From NCBI RefSeq assembly GCF_032854445.1, contig NC_088300.1, forward strand, positions 80,716,101 to 80,780,100: 64,000 bases of DNA, in the 5' to 3' direction. This DNA is from Liolophura sinensis. Its lineage: Eukaryota > Mollusca > Polyplacophora > Chitonida > Chitonidae. Of this stretch, positions 46,735 through 58,400 are shown piece by piece; the first letter of the stretch is position 1; every line of letters starts with the position of its first letter. Both the position numbers and the translations under genes were made by a program. The notes under the pieces are model-generated. The model was not told the origin of the DNA and made no database searches. It saw nothing but the letters and a program-made list of their open reading frames with translations.

Positions 46735-48815
46735 CCCTAAAAAACTGTAAAAGACCTGTAAACTGTGTAACACAAAGCGCTTTAACATGCCTTAACACCT
46801 GTAAACTGTGTAAAACCAAGCGCCTTAACATGCCTTAACACCTGTAAACTGTGTAACACCAAGTGACGTAACCTGCCTTAACACCTGTAAACTGTGTAAC
46901 ACAAAGCGCATTGCCATGCCTTAACACCTGTAAACTGTGTAACACAAACCACCTTAATATGCCTTAACACTTGTAAACTGTGTAACACCAAGCGCCTTAA
47001 CATGCCTTAACACCTGTAAACTGTGTAACACCAAGCGCTTTAACAAAGTTAACAACTGTAAACTGAGTAACACCAAGCCCCTTGCCATGCCTTAACACCT
47101 GTAAACTGAACACCAAGCGCCTTAACATGCCTTAACACCTGTAAACTGTGTAACACAAAGCGCATTGCCATGCCTTAACACCTGTAAACTGTGTAAAACC
47201 AAACGCCTTAACCTGCCTTAACACCTGTAAACTGTGTAACACCAGGCGCCTTAACATGCCTTAACACCTGTAAACTGTGTAACACCAAGCGCCTTAACCT
47301 GCCTTAACACCTGTAAACTGTGTAACACAAAACGCCTTAACAAGCCTTAAGACCTGTAAACTATGTAACACCAACCGCCTTAACCTGCCTTAACACCTGT
47401 AAACTGTGTAACACAAAAAGCCTTGCCATGTCTTAACACCTGTAAACTGTGTAACACCAAGCGCCTTGTCTTGCCTTAACACCTGTAAACTGTGTAACAC
47501 CAACCGCCTTAACCTGCCTTAACACCTATAAACTGTGTAACATCAAGCGCATTAACATGCCTTAACACCTGTAAACTGTGTAACACAAAGCGCCTAAACA
47601 TGCCTTAACACCTGTAAACTGAGTAACACAAAGCGCCTTAACATGCCTTAACACCTGTAAACTGTGTAACACCAAGCGCATTAACATGCCTTAACACCTG
47701 TAAACTGTGTAACACAAACCACCTTAATATGCCTTAACACTTGTAAACTGTGTAACACCAAGCGCCTTAACATGCCTTAACACCTGTAAACTGTGTAACA
47801 CCAAGCGCTTTAACAAAGTTAACAACTGTAAACTGAGTAACACCAAGCCCCTTGCCATGCCTTAACACCTGTAAACTGTGTAACACCAAGCGCCTTGTCT
47901 TGCCTTAACACCTGTAAACTGTGTAACACCAAGCGCCTTAACCTGCCTTAACACCTGTAAACTGTGTACCACCAAGCGCATTAACATGCCTTAACACCTG
48001 TAAACTGTGTAACACAAAGCGAATTGCCATGCCTTAACACCTGTAAACTGTGTAACACCAAGCGCCTTAACCTGCCTTAACACTTGTAAACTGTGGAACA
48101 CCAAGCGCCGTAACACAAAGTCCCTTGCCATGCCTTAACACCTGTAAACTGTGTAACACAAAACGCCTTGCCATGCCTTACCACCTGCAAAACGTGTAAC
48201 ACAAGGCGCCTTGCCATGTCTTAACACCTGTAAACTCAGAGGGCTGCGACCTATACTGGAAAAGAAAGCCTACAAGCGAGACGGATTTGATGATAATCTC
48301 ATACAAGTCCATCGCCTCATAAATGTTTACTTAGTATACCTTCTTGTACAGTACCTTCTTGTACGGTACTGTGCAACACAAAGCCCCTGTACACCTGTAA
48401 ACTGTATAACACAAGGCGCCTTGCTATGTTTTACCACCTGTAAAACGTGTAACACAAAACGCCTTGCCATGTCTTAACACCTGTAAACTGTGTAACACAA
48501 AGCGCATTGCCATGCCTTAACACCTGTAAACTGAGTAACACGAAGCCCCTTGCCATGCCTTAACACCTGTAACCAGTGTAACGCCAGGAGCCTTAACATG
48601 CCTTAACACCTGTAAACTGTGGAACACCAAGCGCCTTCACATGCCTTAACACCTGTAAACTGAGTAACACAAAGCGCCTTAACATGCCTTAACATGCCTT
48701 AACACCTGTAAACTGTGTAACACCAGGCGCCTTAACATGCCTTAACAGCTGTAAACTGTGTAACTCCGAGCGTCTTAACATGCCTTAACATCTGTAAACT
48801 GTGTAACACAAAGCG
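46735..48815. repeat. 43-bp minisatellite, about 44 copies
   Basis: Units CTTAACACCTGTAAACTGTG plus TAACACCAAGCGCCTTAACA and TGC. A block of about 190 bp near 46936 reappears almost exactly near 47710 (about 770 bp apart), so internal duplication occurred. The array is interrupted at 48236-48375 by the right inverted arm. Confidence 0.93.
48236..48375 (-). repeat. Right arm of the inverted repeat, inside the 43-bp array
   Basis: Inverted copy of 46428-46545, about 90% identical by eye, with CTTCTTGTACGGTAC duplicated at its outer end. The 43-bp array continues on its far side. Confidence 0.85.
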
Positions 48816-48918
48816 ACAAGAAGGGCCAGCTGGAGCTGGCTTAACAGTGTAGACCGTAGCCCTGGGAACTCAGGCTCTCTAGACAAATCACTCGATCAGT
48901 GAACGTCTGCATAAGTAT

Positions 48919-49439
48919 TCAAGTTTTATTCCATAACTTTAACTCGCTGAAATCACTTGGAAATACATGAAAGTACATATGTAGGCATATTCGTAAAGTC
49001 TTACGTTTTTTCTCCACTTTGGGAAGCTGTGCGAAGTCATTTTCGCCTTGGGTGTGTGCATCACTTTTTCTTCGGCGTCCAGTCTGCCATTCTGAAAAAT
49101 CGTGTGACAGACGAGAGGTAAAATGGCCTGGAGAATGGACAGAATGAATATTTGTCTGACGACTGATACCAAAATCCCGCAACGTACCAGGTTTATAGCC
49201 ATTCCTGACTTTGACGTCGTTGGTAGCCGGATTTGTTGCCTTTTGATCAGGGGTTCTTGTTTTTACCTCTGACGTTTCATCGGCGATATGTCTCTCAGAG
49301 TGCGTAATGCCATTCTGCACACGGTAGCATCCCACGTGTTTTGTATTCTTGGAGTGTTTCGTATTGCTGGTGTACTCAGACTTGTGACTCTTCCCCACAG
49401 AGGAACGCTTCATAAGAATTTCCTTTATTCTCGTCAGAC
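48919..49439 (-). CDS. ACCS-like last exon with long basic C-terminal extension
   Basis: 521 nt, acceptor CTGTTCAG, phase 1. It begins GLTRIKEILMKRSSVGKSHK, where family members usually end soon after this helix. Here about 160 further residues follow, rich in Lys, Arg, Ser, Thr and His, with no domain I recognise, to TGA at 48921-48919. AATAAA at 48925-48930 overlaps the last codons, so the 3' UTR may be only a few bases. The frame is open throughout, but whether the whole extension is translated is uncertain. Confidence 0.7.
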
Positions 49440-52400
49440 CTGAACAGGAAGAAAAATCATAAAACATAGAATTCAGGCATTTGACACAGTGACTGAGTAG
49501 GGAGCAGAAAACAGTCAATGCTAGTGATTCTTCAATAATGATGATTTCATCCAAGAGTCATTGACAATTTAGTGAAACAGCATATGACGAAGCGATCCTA
49601 CGTTTACTTTACCTGAATAATCCCACTTCACTTGCGCTCACACTCACCTAAACTTACTGCCAGTAATGCGAAATCAGTCAGAATTAGATAAGTGAAGTCA
49701 AGGAAACAAGCTCCCTGCCTCCTCGCCTTCCCATTACCCAAAAAGCAAACACCATCACGCATTTATCCCCATAGAGAAGCGCTAAACGGGGTAAGTCAGT
49801 ACGAGACAAGAGAAAGTACAGGTTGTTAGTGTAAACCTACAGGAAGGAGGCCTACCTGTGGTGAGTTCGTCTGTGGTCACGGTGAAAACCAGTCGGAACC
49901 AGCCCGGCTCCACACAGCTCATGGATCGTCCCGGAACGCAGTACACGCCGTTCTGTATCAGTTCCTCAAACAGCTCGCTCTCCTCTTTAAATGTTGCGTT
50001 TTTCCCAAGATACTGCAGAGAAAATGGGGATGACCAAATCGATTCAGCATATATACACGTTTCACGAGCGAGAAAAAAGTTAATATTTCATTTTGAGTAA
50101 TGTAATGAATATTATACCTGAATCAAAAAAATGCTGAGCGAATTATTGAACAATAACCCTAATCCGTTTGTTGTATTAATAGTAAGGAGAGCAAAGGGAA
50201 GGAAGGATGGAGGAGAAGCAAGTGTGAACATAAAAGACCCCTTAGTCCTGACTTAATGTATAGCAGGAGTTGGTGGGAAAAGAGATGAAATGTGAGAGAA
50301 GATTGTGGATTAAATCCCAGCTCTGACGAATTAGGCTTCCGTGTTCTTCTCAGGTTTGCTTTGGGTTTCTGTTCCTTCCCATAAACTTCCCTGCTCTGTC
50401 TTAGTGGGGTTCCATTCCTTCCCATAAACTTCCCTGCTCTGTCTCTGAATGGCGGGCTTCCATTCCATCTTATGCCCTTCTCAGCTCTGCATAGGTGGAC
50501 TTCCATTCCCTCTTATACCATTATCTACTCTGTCTTGGTGGGCTTCCATTCCCTTTTATGCGCTTCCCAGCTCTACCTTGCTGCGCTTCGATTCCCTCTC
50601 ATGCCCTCCAAATCTCGGCTTTGGTGGGCATCCATTCTCTCTTATGCTCTTTTCAGCACTGCCTTGGTGTACTTCCATTCCGTCTTCTGCCCTTCCCAGC
50701 TCTACTTGGAGTACTTCCATTTCCTTTATGCCCTTCCAAGTTCTATCTTGGTGTACTTTCATTTGTTTTATGCCCTTCCAAGTTCTATCTTGGAGTACTT
50801 CCATTCCTTTTATGCCCTTCCAAGTTCTACCTTGGTGTACTTTCATTCCCTTTATGCCCTTCCAAGTTCTACCTTGGTGTACTTTCATTCCCTTTATGCC
50901 CTTCAAAGTTCTATCTTGGTGTACTTCCATTCCCTTTATGTCCTTCAAAGTTCTACCTTGGTGTACTTCCATTCCCTTTATGCCCTTCCAAGTTCTATCT
51001 TGGTGTGCTCCCATTTCCTTTATGCCCTTCCAAGTTCTACCTTGATGTGCTTCCATTTCCTTTATGCCCTTCCAAGTTCTACCTTGGTGTACGTCCATTC
51101 CCTTTATGCCCTTCAAAGTTCTATCTTGGTGTACTTCCATTCCTTTTATGCCCTTCCAAGTTCTACCTCGGTGTACTTCCATTTAGTTTATGCCCTTCAA
51201 AGTTCTACCTTGATGTACTTTCATTCCTTTTACGCCCTTCCACGTTCTACCTTGGTGTACTTCCATTCCCATTATGCCCTTCAAAGTTCTACCTTGGTGT
51301 ACTTCCATTTCTTTTATGCCCTTCCAAGTTCTATCTTGGTGTACTTCCATTCCCTTTATGCCCTTCCAAGTTCTACCTTGATGTGCTTCCATTCCCTTTA
51401 TGCCCTTCCAAGTTCTACCTCGGTGTACTTCCATTCCCTTTATGCCCTTCCAAGTTCTACCTTGGTGTACTTCCATTCCCTTTATGCCCTTCCAAGTTCT
51501 ACCTCGGTGTACTTTCATTCCCTTTATGCCCTTCCAAGTTCTACCTCGGTGTACTTCCATTCCCTTTATGCCCTTCCAAGTTCTACCTTGGTGTACTTTC
51601 ATTCCCTTTATCCCCTTCCAAGTTCTATCTTGGTGTACTTCCATTCCCTTTATGCCCTTCCAAGTTCTACCTCGGTGTACTTCCATTCCCTTTATGCCTT
51701 TCCAAGTTCTACCTCGGTGTACTTCCATTCCCTTTATGCCCTTCCAAGTTCTACCTTGGTGTACTTTCATTCCTTTTATGCCCTTCCAAGTTCTACCTTG
51801 GTGTAATTCCATTCCCTTTATGCCCTTCCAAGTTCTACCTTGGTGTACTTCCATTCCCTTTATGCCCTTCAAAGTTGTACCTTGATGTACTTTCATTCCT
51901 TTTATGCCCTTCCAAGTTCTACCTTGGTGTACTTCCATTCCCTTTATGCCCTTCCAAGTTCTACCTTGGTGTACTTCCATTCCCTTTATGCCCTTCCAAG
52001 TTCTACCTTGATGTGCTTCCATTCCCTTTATGCCCTTCCAAGTTCTACCTTGATGTACTTTCATTCCCTTTATGCCCTTCCAAGTTCTATCTTGGTGTAC
52101 TTCCATTCCCTTTATGCCCTTCCAAGTTCTACCTCGGTGTACTTTCATTCCCTTTATACCCTTCAAAGTTCTATCTTGGTGTACTTTCATTCCCTTTATG
52201 CCCTTCCAAGTTCTACCTTGGTGTACTTTCATTCCCTTTATGCCCTTCAAAGTTCTACCTTGGTGTACTTTCATTCCCTTTATACCCTTCCAAGTTCTAT
52301 CTTGGTGTACTTCCATTCCCTTTATGCCCTTCCAAGTTCTACCTTGGTGTACTTTCATTCCCTTTATGCCCTTCCAAGTTCTATCTTGGTGTACTTCCAT

Positions 52401-55400
52401 TCCCTTTATGCCCTTCAAAGTTCTACCTTGGTGTACTTTCATTCCCTTTATGCCCTTCAAAGTTCTATCTTGGTGTACTTCCATTCCCTTTATGCCCTTC
52501 AAAGTTCTACCTTGGTGTACTTCCATTTCTTTTATGCCCTTCAAAGTTCTATCTTGGTGTACTTCCATTCCCTTTATGCCCTTCAAAGTTCTACCTCGGT
52601 GTACTTCCATTCCCTTTATGCCCTTCCAAGTTCTACCTTGGTGTACTTCCATTCCCTTTATGCCCTTCCAAGTTCTACCTCGGTGTACTTCCAATCCCTT
52701 TATGCCCTTCCAAGTTCTACCTTGGTGTACTTCCATTCCCTTTATGCCCTTCCAAGTTCTATCTTGGTGTACTTCCATTCCCTTTATGCCCTTCCAAGTT
52801 CTATCTTGGTGTACTTCCATTCCCTTTATGCCCTTCCAAGTTCTATCTTGGTGTACTTTCATTCCCTTTATCCCCTCCCAAGTTCTATCTTGGTGTACTT
52901 CCATTTCCTTTATGCCCTTCCAAGTTCTACCTTGGTGTACTTCCATTCCCTTTATGCCCTTCAAAGTTCTACCTCGGTGTACTTCCATTCCCTTTATGCC
53001 CTTCCAAATTCTACCTTGGTGTACTTTCATTCCTTTTATGCCCTTCCAAGTTCTACTTTGATGTACTTCCATTCCCTTTATGCCCTTCCAAGTTCTACCT
53101 TGGTGTACTTCCATTCCCTTTATGCCCTTCAAAGTTGTACCTTGATGTACTTTCATTCCTTTTATGCCCTTCCAAGTTCTACCTCGGTGTACTTCCATTC
53201 CCTTTATGCCCTTCCAAGTTCTACCTTGGTGTACTTCCATTCCCTTTATGCCCTTCCAAGTTCTACCTTGATGTGCTTCCATTCCCTTTATGCCCTTCCA
53301 AGTTCTACCTTGATGTACTTTCATTCCCTTTATGCCCTTCCAAGTTCTATCTTGGTGTACTTCCATTCCCTTTATGCCCTTCCAAGTTCTACCTTGGTGT
53401 ACTTTCATTCCCTTTATACCCTTCCAAGTTCTATCTTGGTGTACTTTCATTCCTTTTATGCCCTTCCAAGTTCTACCTTGGTGTGCTCCCATTCCCTTTA
53501 TGCCCTTCCAAGTTCTATCTTGATGTACTTCCATTCCCTTTATGCCCTTCCAAGTTCTACCTTGGTGTACTTTCATTCCCTTTATACCCTTCCAAGTTCT
53601 ATCTTGGTGTACTTTCATTCCTTTTATGCCCTTCCAAGTTCTACCTTGGTGTGCTCCCATTCCCTTTATGCCCTTCCAAGTTCTATCTTGATGTACTTCC
53701 ATTCCCTTTATGCCCTTCAAAGTTCTACCTTGATGTACTTTCATTCCTTTTACGCCCTTCCACGTTCTACCTTGGTGTACTTCCATTCCCTTTATGCCCT
53801 TCCACGTTCTACCTCGGTGTACTTCCATTCCCTTTATGCCCTTCCAAGTTCTACTTTGATGTACTTCCATTCCCTTTATGCCCTTCCAAGTTCTACCTTG
53901 GTGTACTTCCATTCCCTTTATGCCCTTCCAAGTTCTACCTTGGTGTGCTTCCATTTCCTTTATGCCCTTCCAAGTTCTACATTGGTGTACTTTCATTCCT
54001 TTTATGCCCTTCCACGTTCTACCTCGGTGTACTTCCATTCCTTTTATGCATTTCCAAGTTCTACCTTCTTATGATTTTTCTGGTTATGACAACGGGCTTC
54101 TCAGTTTGCAGATTTCTCGCTGCCACTGCTTGTGGAGCCCTGGTTGACGTTTGCGCAGTGTAACATTTTTAGACACTACTTGCCCGGGTTTACCCTGGGC
54201 ACTCCAATCTCCTCAACCCATGAAACTTACAGCCTTCCTTCATGTGAGAAAAATCTTGATTATGGCGTTAAATATCAATCATATAAATAGGGAAATAAAG
54301 AAGTAAAGAAATAGTGGGCTTCCATCCCTCTCACGCATTTTCCAGGTCTGACGTAATGGGTTCCATTTCATCTCAACGTCTTCCCAGCTTTAGAATAACA
54401 AAAATTATGTGGCTGTACCTACATGCAACTGTTATGAACAAGTTATAAATGCTGTACCTTTTGCATGTCCACCCATATGAACATACCACCTTTGAAGGGG
54501 TGAATGGGCACGCCCATCGTGGTAAGTCTTGCTTTACACAGATCAAGATGAGCTTTCATTCTGCGGCGATTCGTGGGGAAATACACGTTCTCTCTCCAGT
54601 CTGAAACAGTCAGGGGTTATAAAGCTTTCATTTGACTAACACTCCCAATCTCAGACTCTCCGATTACCTCGGATAAAGTAGATCAGTGAAAATCCTGATT
54701 GGAAACTTGTCAACTAGTAGGTCAGTGAAAATTACCTACGAATACCTGTCATAAAGTAGGTCAGTGAAAATCCTGTACGAATACTTGTCATAAACTAGGT
54801 TAGTAAAAATCATCTATGAATACCTGTCATAATGTAGGTAGGTCAATGAAAATTACGTACGAATACCTGTCCTAAAGTAGGTCAATGAAAACCCTGTACG
54901 AATAATTGTCATAAAGTAGGTCAATAAAAATCCAGTATTAAAATATGTGACAAAGTAGGTCTATTAATCTTCAGTTATCTATCACAGGAATTCCTGTCAT
55001 AAGTTAGGTCAGTGAACATCCGGTGTAAATACCTGTGACTAGATATGTCAGTTGAAACTCAATAAGCTGAGTAAATATTCAGAACGAATACTGCAAAGGT
55101 ATGTCAGGGCATTTCCAGAAGAAATACCTTCAAAGATAGATCACTGGAAATCCAGTCGAAATACCTTTGATAAAGTAGGTCTGCGACAATCCATCTGGAG
55201 TGAATAACTGTTAGTAAAAATTTGATACGAATACCTGTCCGTGTAACAGAAACTCTGCATGAATACCTATGTTACAATACATGTAGACCCGTAAATAAAA
55301 CTTGCAATGGTAGGTCTGTGCAAATCTTGCAATGGTAGGTCTGTGCAAATCTTGTACGAATACCTATGGTAAGGTAGGTCAGATAAAGTCCAGAAACAAT

Positions 55401-58400
55401 ACATGTGATAAGGCAAGTCAATGACCCTCAAAATTATCAAAAATATTTCACTTTACCGAATTAGGTGGTGCCAATAAAGAAAACAGGATAAATTTTGGAG
55501 GCCCTATTATATCGGCACAGACTGGTAGTAAGTCGTCACCTGACCTTTGTCCGTGATCAGTCCTCTCAGCTTCACCTGTACACACATCGGCACAGACTGG
55601 TAGTAAATGATATCCTTACCTTTATCCGTTATCAGTCCTCTCAACTTCACCTGTACACACATCGGCACAGACTGGTAGTAAATGATCACCTTACCTTTAT
55701 CCGTTATCAGTCCTCTCAACTTCACCTGTACACACATCGGCACAGACTGGTAGTAAATGATATCCTTACCTTTATCCGTGATCAGTCCTCTCAACTTCAC
55801 CTGTACACACATCGGCACAGACTGGTAGTAAATGATATCCTTACCTTTATCCGTTATCAGTCCTCTCAACTTCACCTGTACACACATCGGCACAGACTGG
55901 TAGTAAATGACCACCTTACCTTTATCCGTGATCAGTCCTCTCAACTTCACCTGTACACACATCGGCACAGACTGGTAGTAAATGATATCCTTACCTTTAT
56001 CCGTTATCAGTCCTCTCAACTTTACCTGTCCACACATCGGCACAGACTGGTAGTAAATGATCACCTTACCTTTATCCGTTATCAGTCCTCTCAACTTCAC
56101 CTGTACACACATCGGCACAGACTGGTAGTAAGTCGTCACCTGACCTTTATCCGTGATCAGTTCTCTCAGCTTCACCTGTACACACATCGGCACAGACTGG
56201 TAGTAAATGATATCCTTACCTTTGTCCGTGATCAGTCCTCTCTACTTCACCTGTACACACATCGGCACAGACTGGTAGTAAATGATATCCTTACCTTTGT
56301 CCGTGATCAGTCCTCTCAACTTCACCTGTACACACATCGGCACAGACTGGTAGTAAATGATATCCTTACCTTTGTCCGTGATCAGCCCTCTCAACTTCAC
56401 CTGTACACACATCGGCACAGACTGGTAGTAAGTCGTCACCTGACCTTTATCCGTGATCAGTTCTCTCAGCTTCACCTGTCCACACATCGGCACAGACTGG
56501 TAGTGAATGATCACCTTACCTTTATCCGTTATCAGTCCTCTCAGCTTCACCTGTACACACATCGGCACAGACTGGTAGTAAGCTACTACTTTACAGTACT
56601 CCAGCACCTCCTGGTTTGACGTGTAGACAAGTCCACAGCGGTAACCAGCTAGTCCGAAGTCCTGTCATTAACACGTTTCAGAAAAGTTACCTCTAAGTAT
56701 GTGATGTTGAAGCTGGTTTTAACCTGCACGTTAGATTTACACATTAAGACAACACAATCATGATGAAGTAAATGTTGAACGTCATTAAATTAAATTTGAG
56801 ATGAAAGTACTCGCTCAACCAAAAGATACAAATAAAAACACAAAAATAAAACAAAACTCGCCCAGTTTTTACTATTTCATGGTGAAATTCACAGACAAAT
56901 GTCCGTGCGCCTGAAAAACTTACTGTCTGTAGATGGACCTGTCATTACAACTTGGAGCGACTGTGTATACAGAGTATGTACCTCACAAAACTGGTTCAGG
57001 TTCATGGGGGAAGGAAACTAGCGCTCTTAGCCAGGTATTTGACAGAATAATTGACATGAAACTGCAGCCGACCCAGCCAGAGATGTTGAAGTAAACATGA
57101 CGATGGCTTCTATAACAGAATTCTGCAGAATTTACTGGGGGAAAGATTACACAGAAATACACAATAAGGTCCAACCAGCTGGCAACAGGCATATATGCTG
57201 CTGTCGGCCTTTACAGTTTGCTAACTGTCTTTAGAATCCATACCTTACTAAACCCCCATATGAAGTAGACTCGGTCAGGGTCGGGCGTGTCCTTGAGGCT
57301 GAGGATGCTTCTGAATGCTGGTGACTCGCTGGTTGTCGACAGGGCGTAGATTTCATCACACAAAACGTGAAGCTCATACCTGAAAGTATCAGGTGAAAAT
57401 GAAATGTAAAATTGATCTGATTAACACCATGCCAAGAAGATGATATGGGTAACCGTGATGTACTTAAGCATTAATTATGTACTTGTAAAAAAAATGATAC
57501 ACATTAAAACACACACCTGGCGGCAAAATCTAAAATATCCCGAAGTTGTTGCTCAGTGTAGACATCACCCAGGGGATTGTTTGGGTTGATCAGGACAATA
57601 CCACGCACCCGTTTACCCTGTGGATAGACAAGGGCTTTGTTACATCAGCTGAGGACAATATCACACACCTGGCTTATACTATCCACATGTTACCTAGTAA
57701 ATTTGATTTTTCTTTCCGTTTTTTTTTTCGGTGTTTGTACCTGATTGTACACATACATATACGTTATCACATGTACTAATGAAACTTTTACTGTACAGGG
57801 GAGACTAGGCCTACTCGTGTTGATGCTATACCGTAGACATTGCGCAACAGGGGTCGGCAGGTTAAATTACACTCACCCTTGATTGAAAGGAAAGCATTCG
57901 ATCCTTTTTTAAAGATCATCAGTTAAATAAATGTCTGTATAAACCAATGGACCGATTTCAGTTTGATGGCTGTTTTCTTAAGCTTCAAATTTGCATTTCC
58001 ATGTGAACTTTCATTGAATCTGAGCGTCAAACCTGACATTCCTTTACGTAGCTTTGCTAACACTACGGTAGAGCAATACAACGTTCTACTTGATTTACTT
58101 GGAGTAGTAACAGGGTTTTGCAGCCTGGCACAGCAAGCACTCATCTTGTGTCTCCTGCCAAAATACAGACCTGCACAAACATAAATTTCGGCGACCTTAC
58201 GTTTATTCCTACGGCGACCTCACCTTTATTCCTACGGAGACCTCACCTCTATTCCTACGGCGACCTGCTCGTGTCGAAGATCATCGTCCCATGTTAATTA
58301 AGATGAAACCAACCTGTGACAGCGTAACAGCGGCCGCGTCCTGTATGTAGACAATGACTACTGACTTTCGTAGCATTTGACCACGTTTAAAACTTTGCAG

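Noticed and set aside
50495-54163. 1222-codon + strand and 951-codon - strand open frames
   Set aside because: Both are the 42-bp array. Several frames are open at once on both strands, as expected for a stop-free unit divisible by three, and flanking exons belong to the ACCS-like gene.
55507-56619. 374-codon + strand frame (THRHRLVVNDILTF repeats)
   Set aside because: Shadow of the 75-bp array, whose meaningful strand is - because it continues a conserved exon there.
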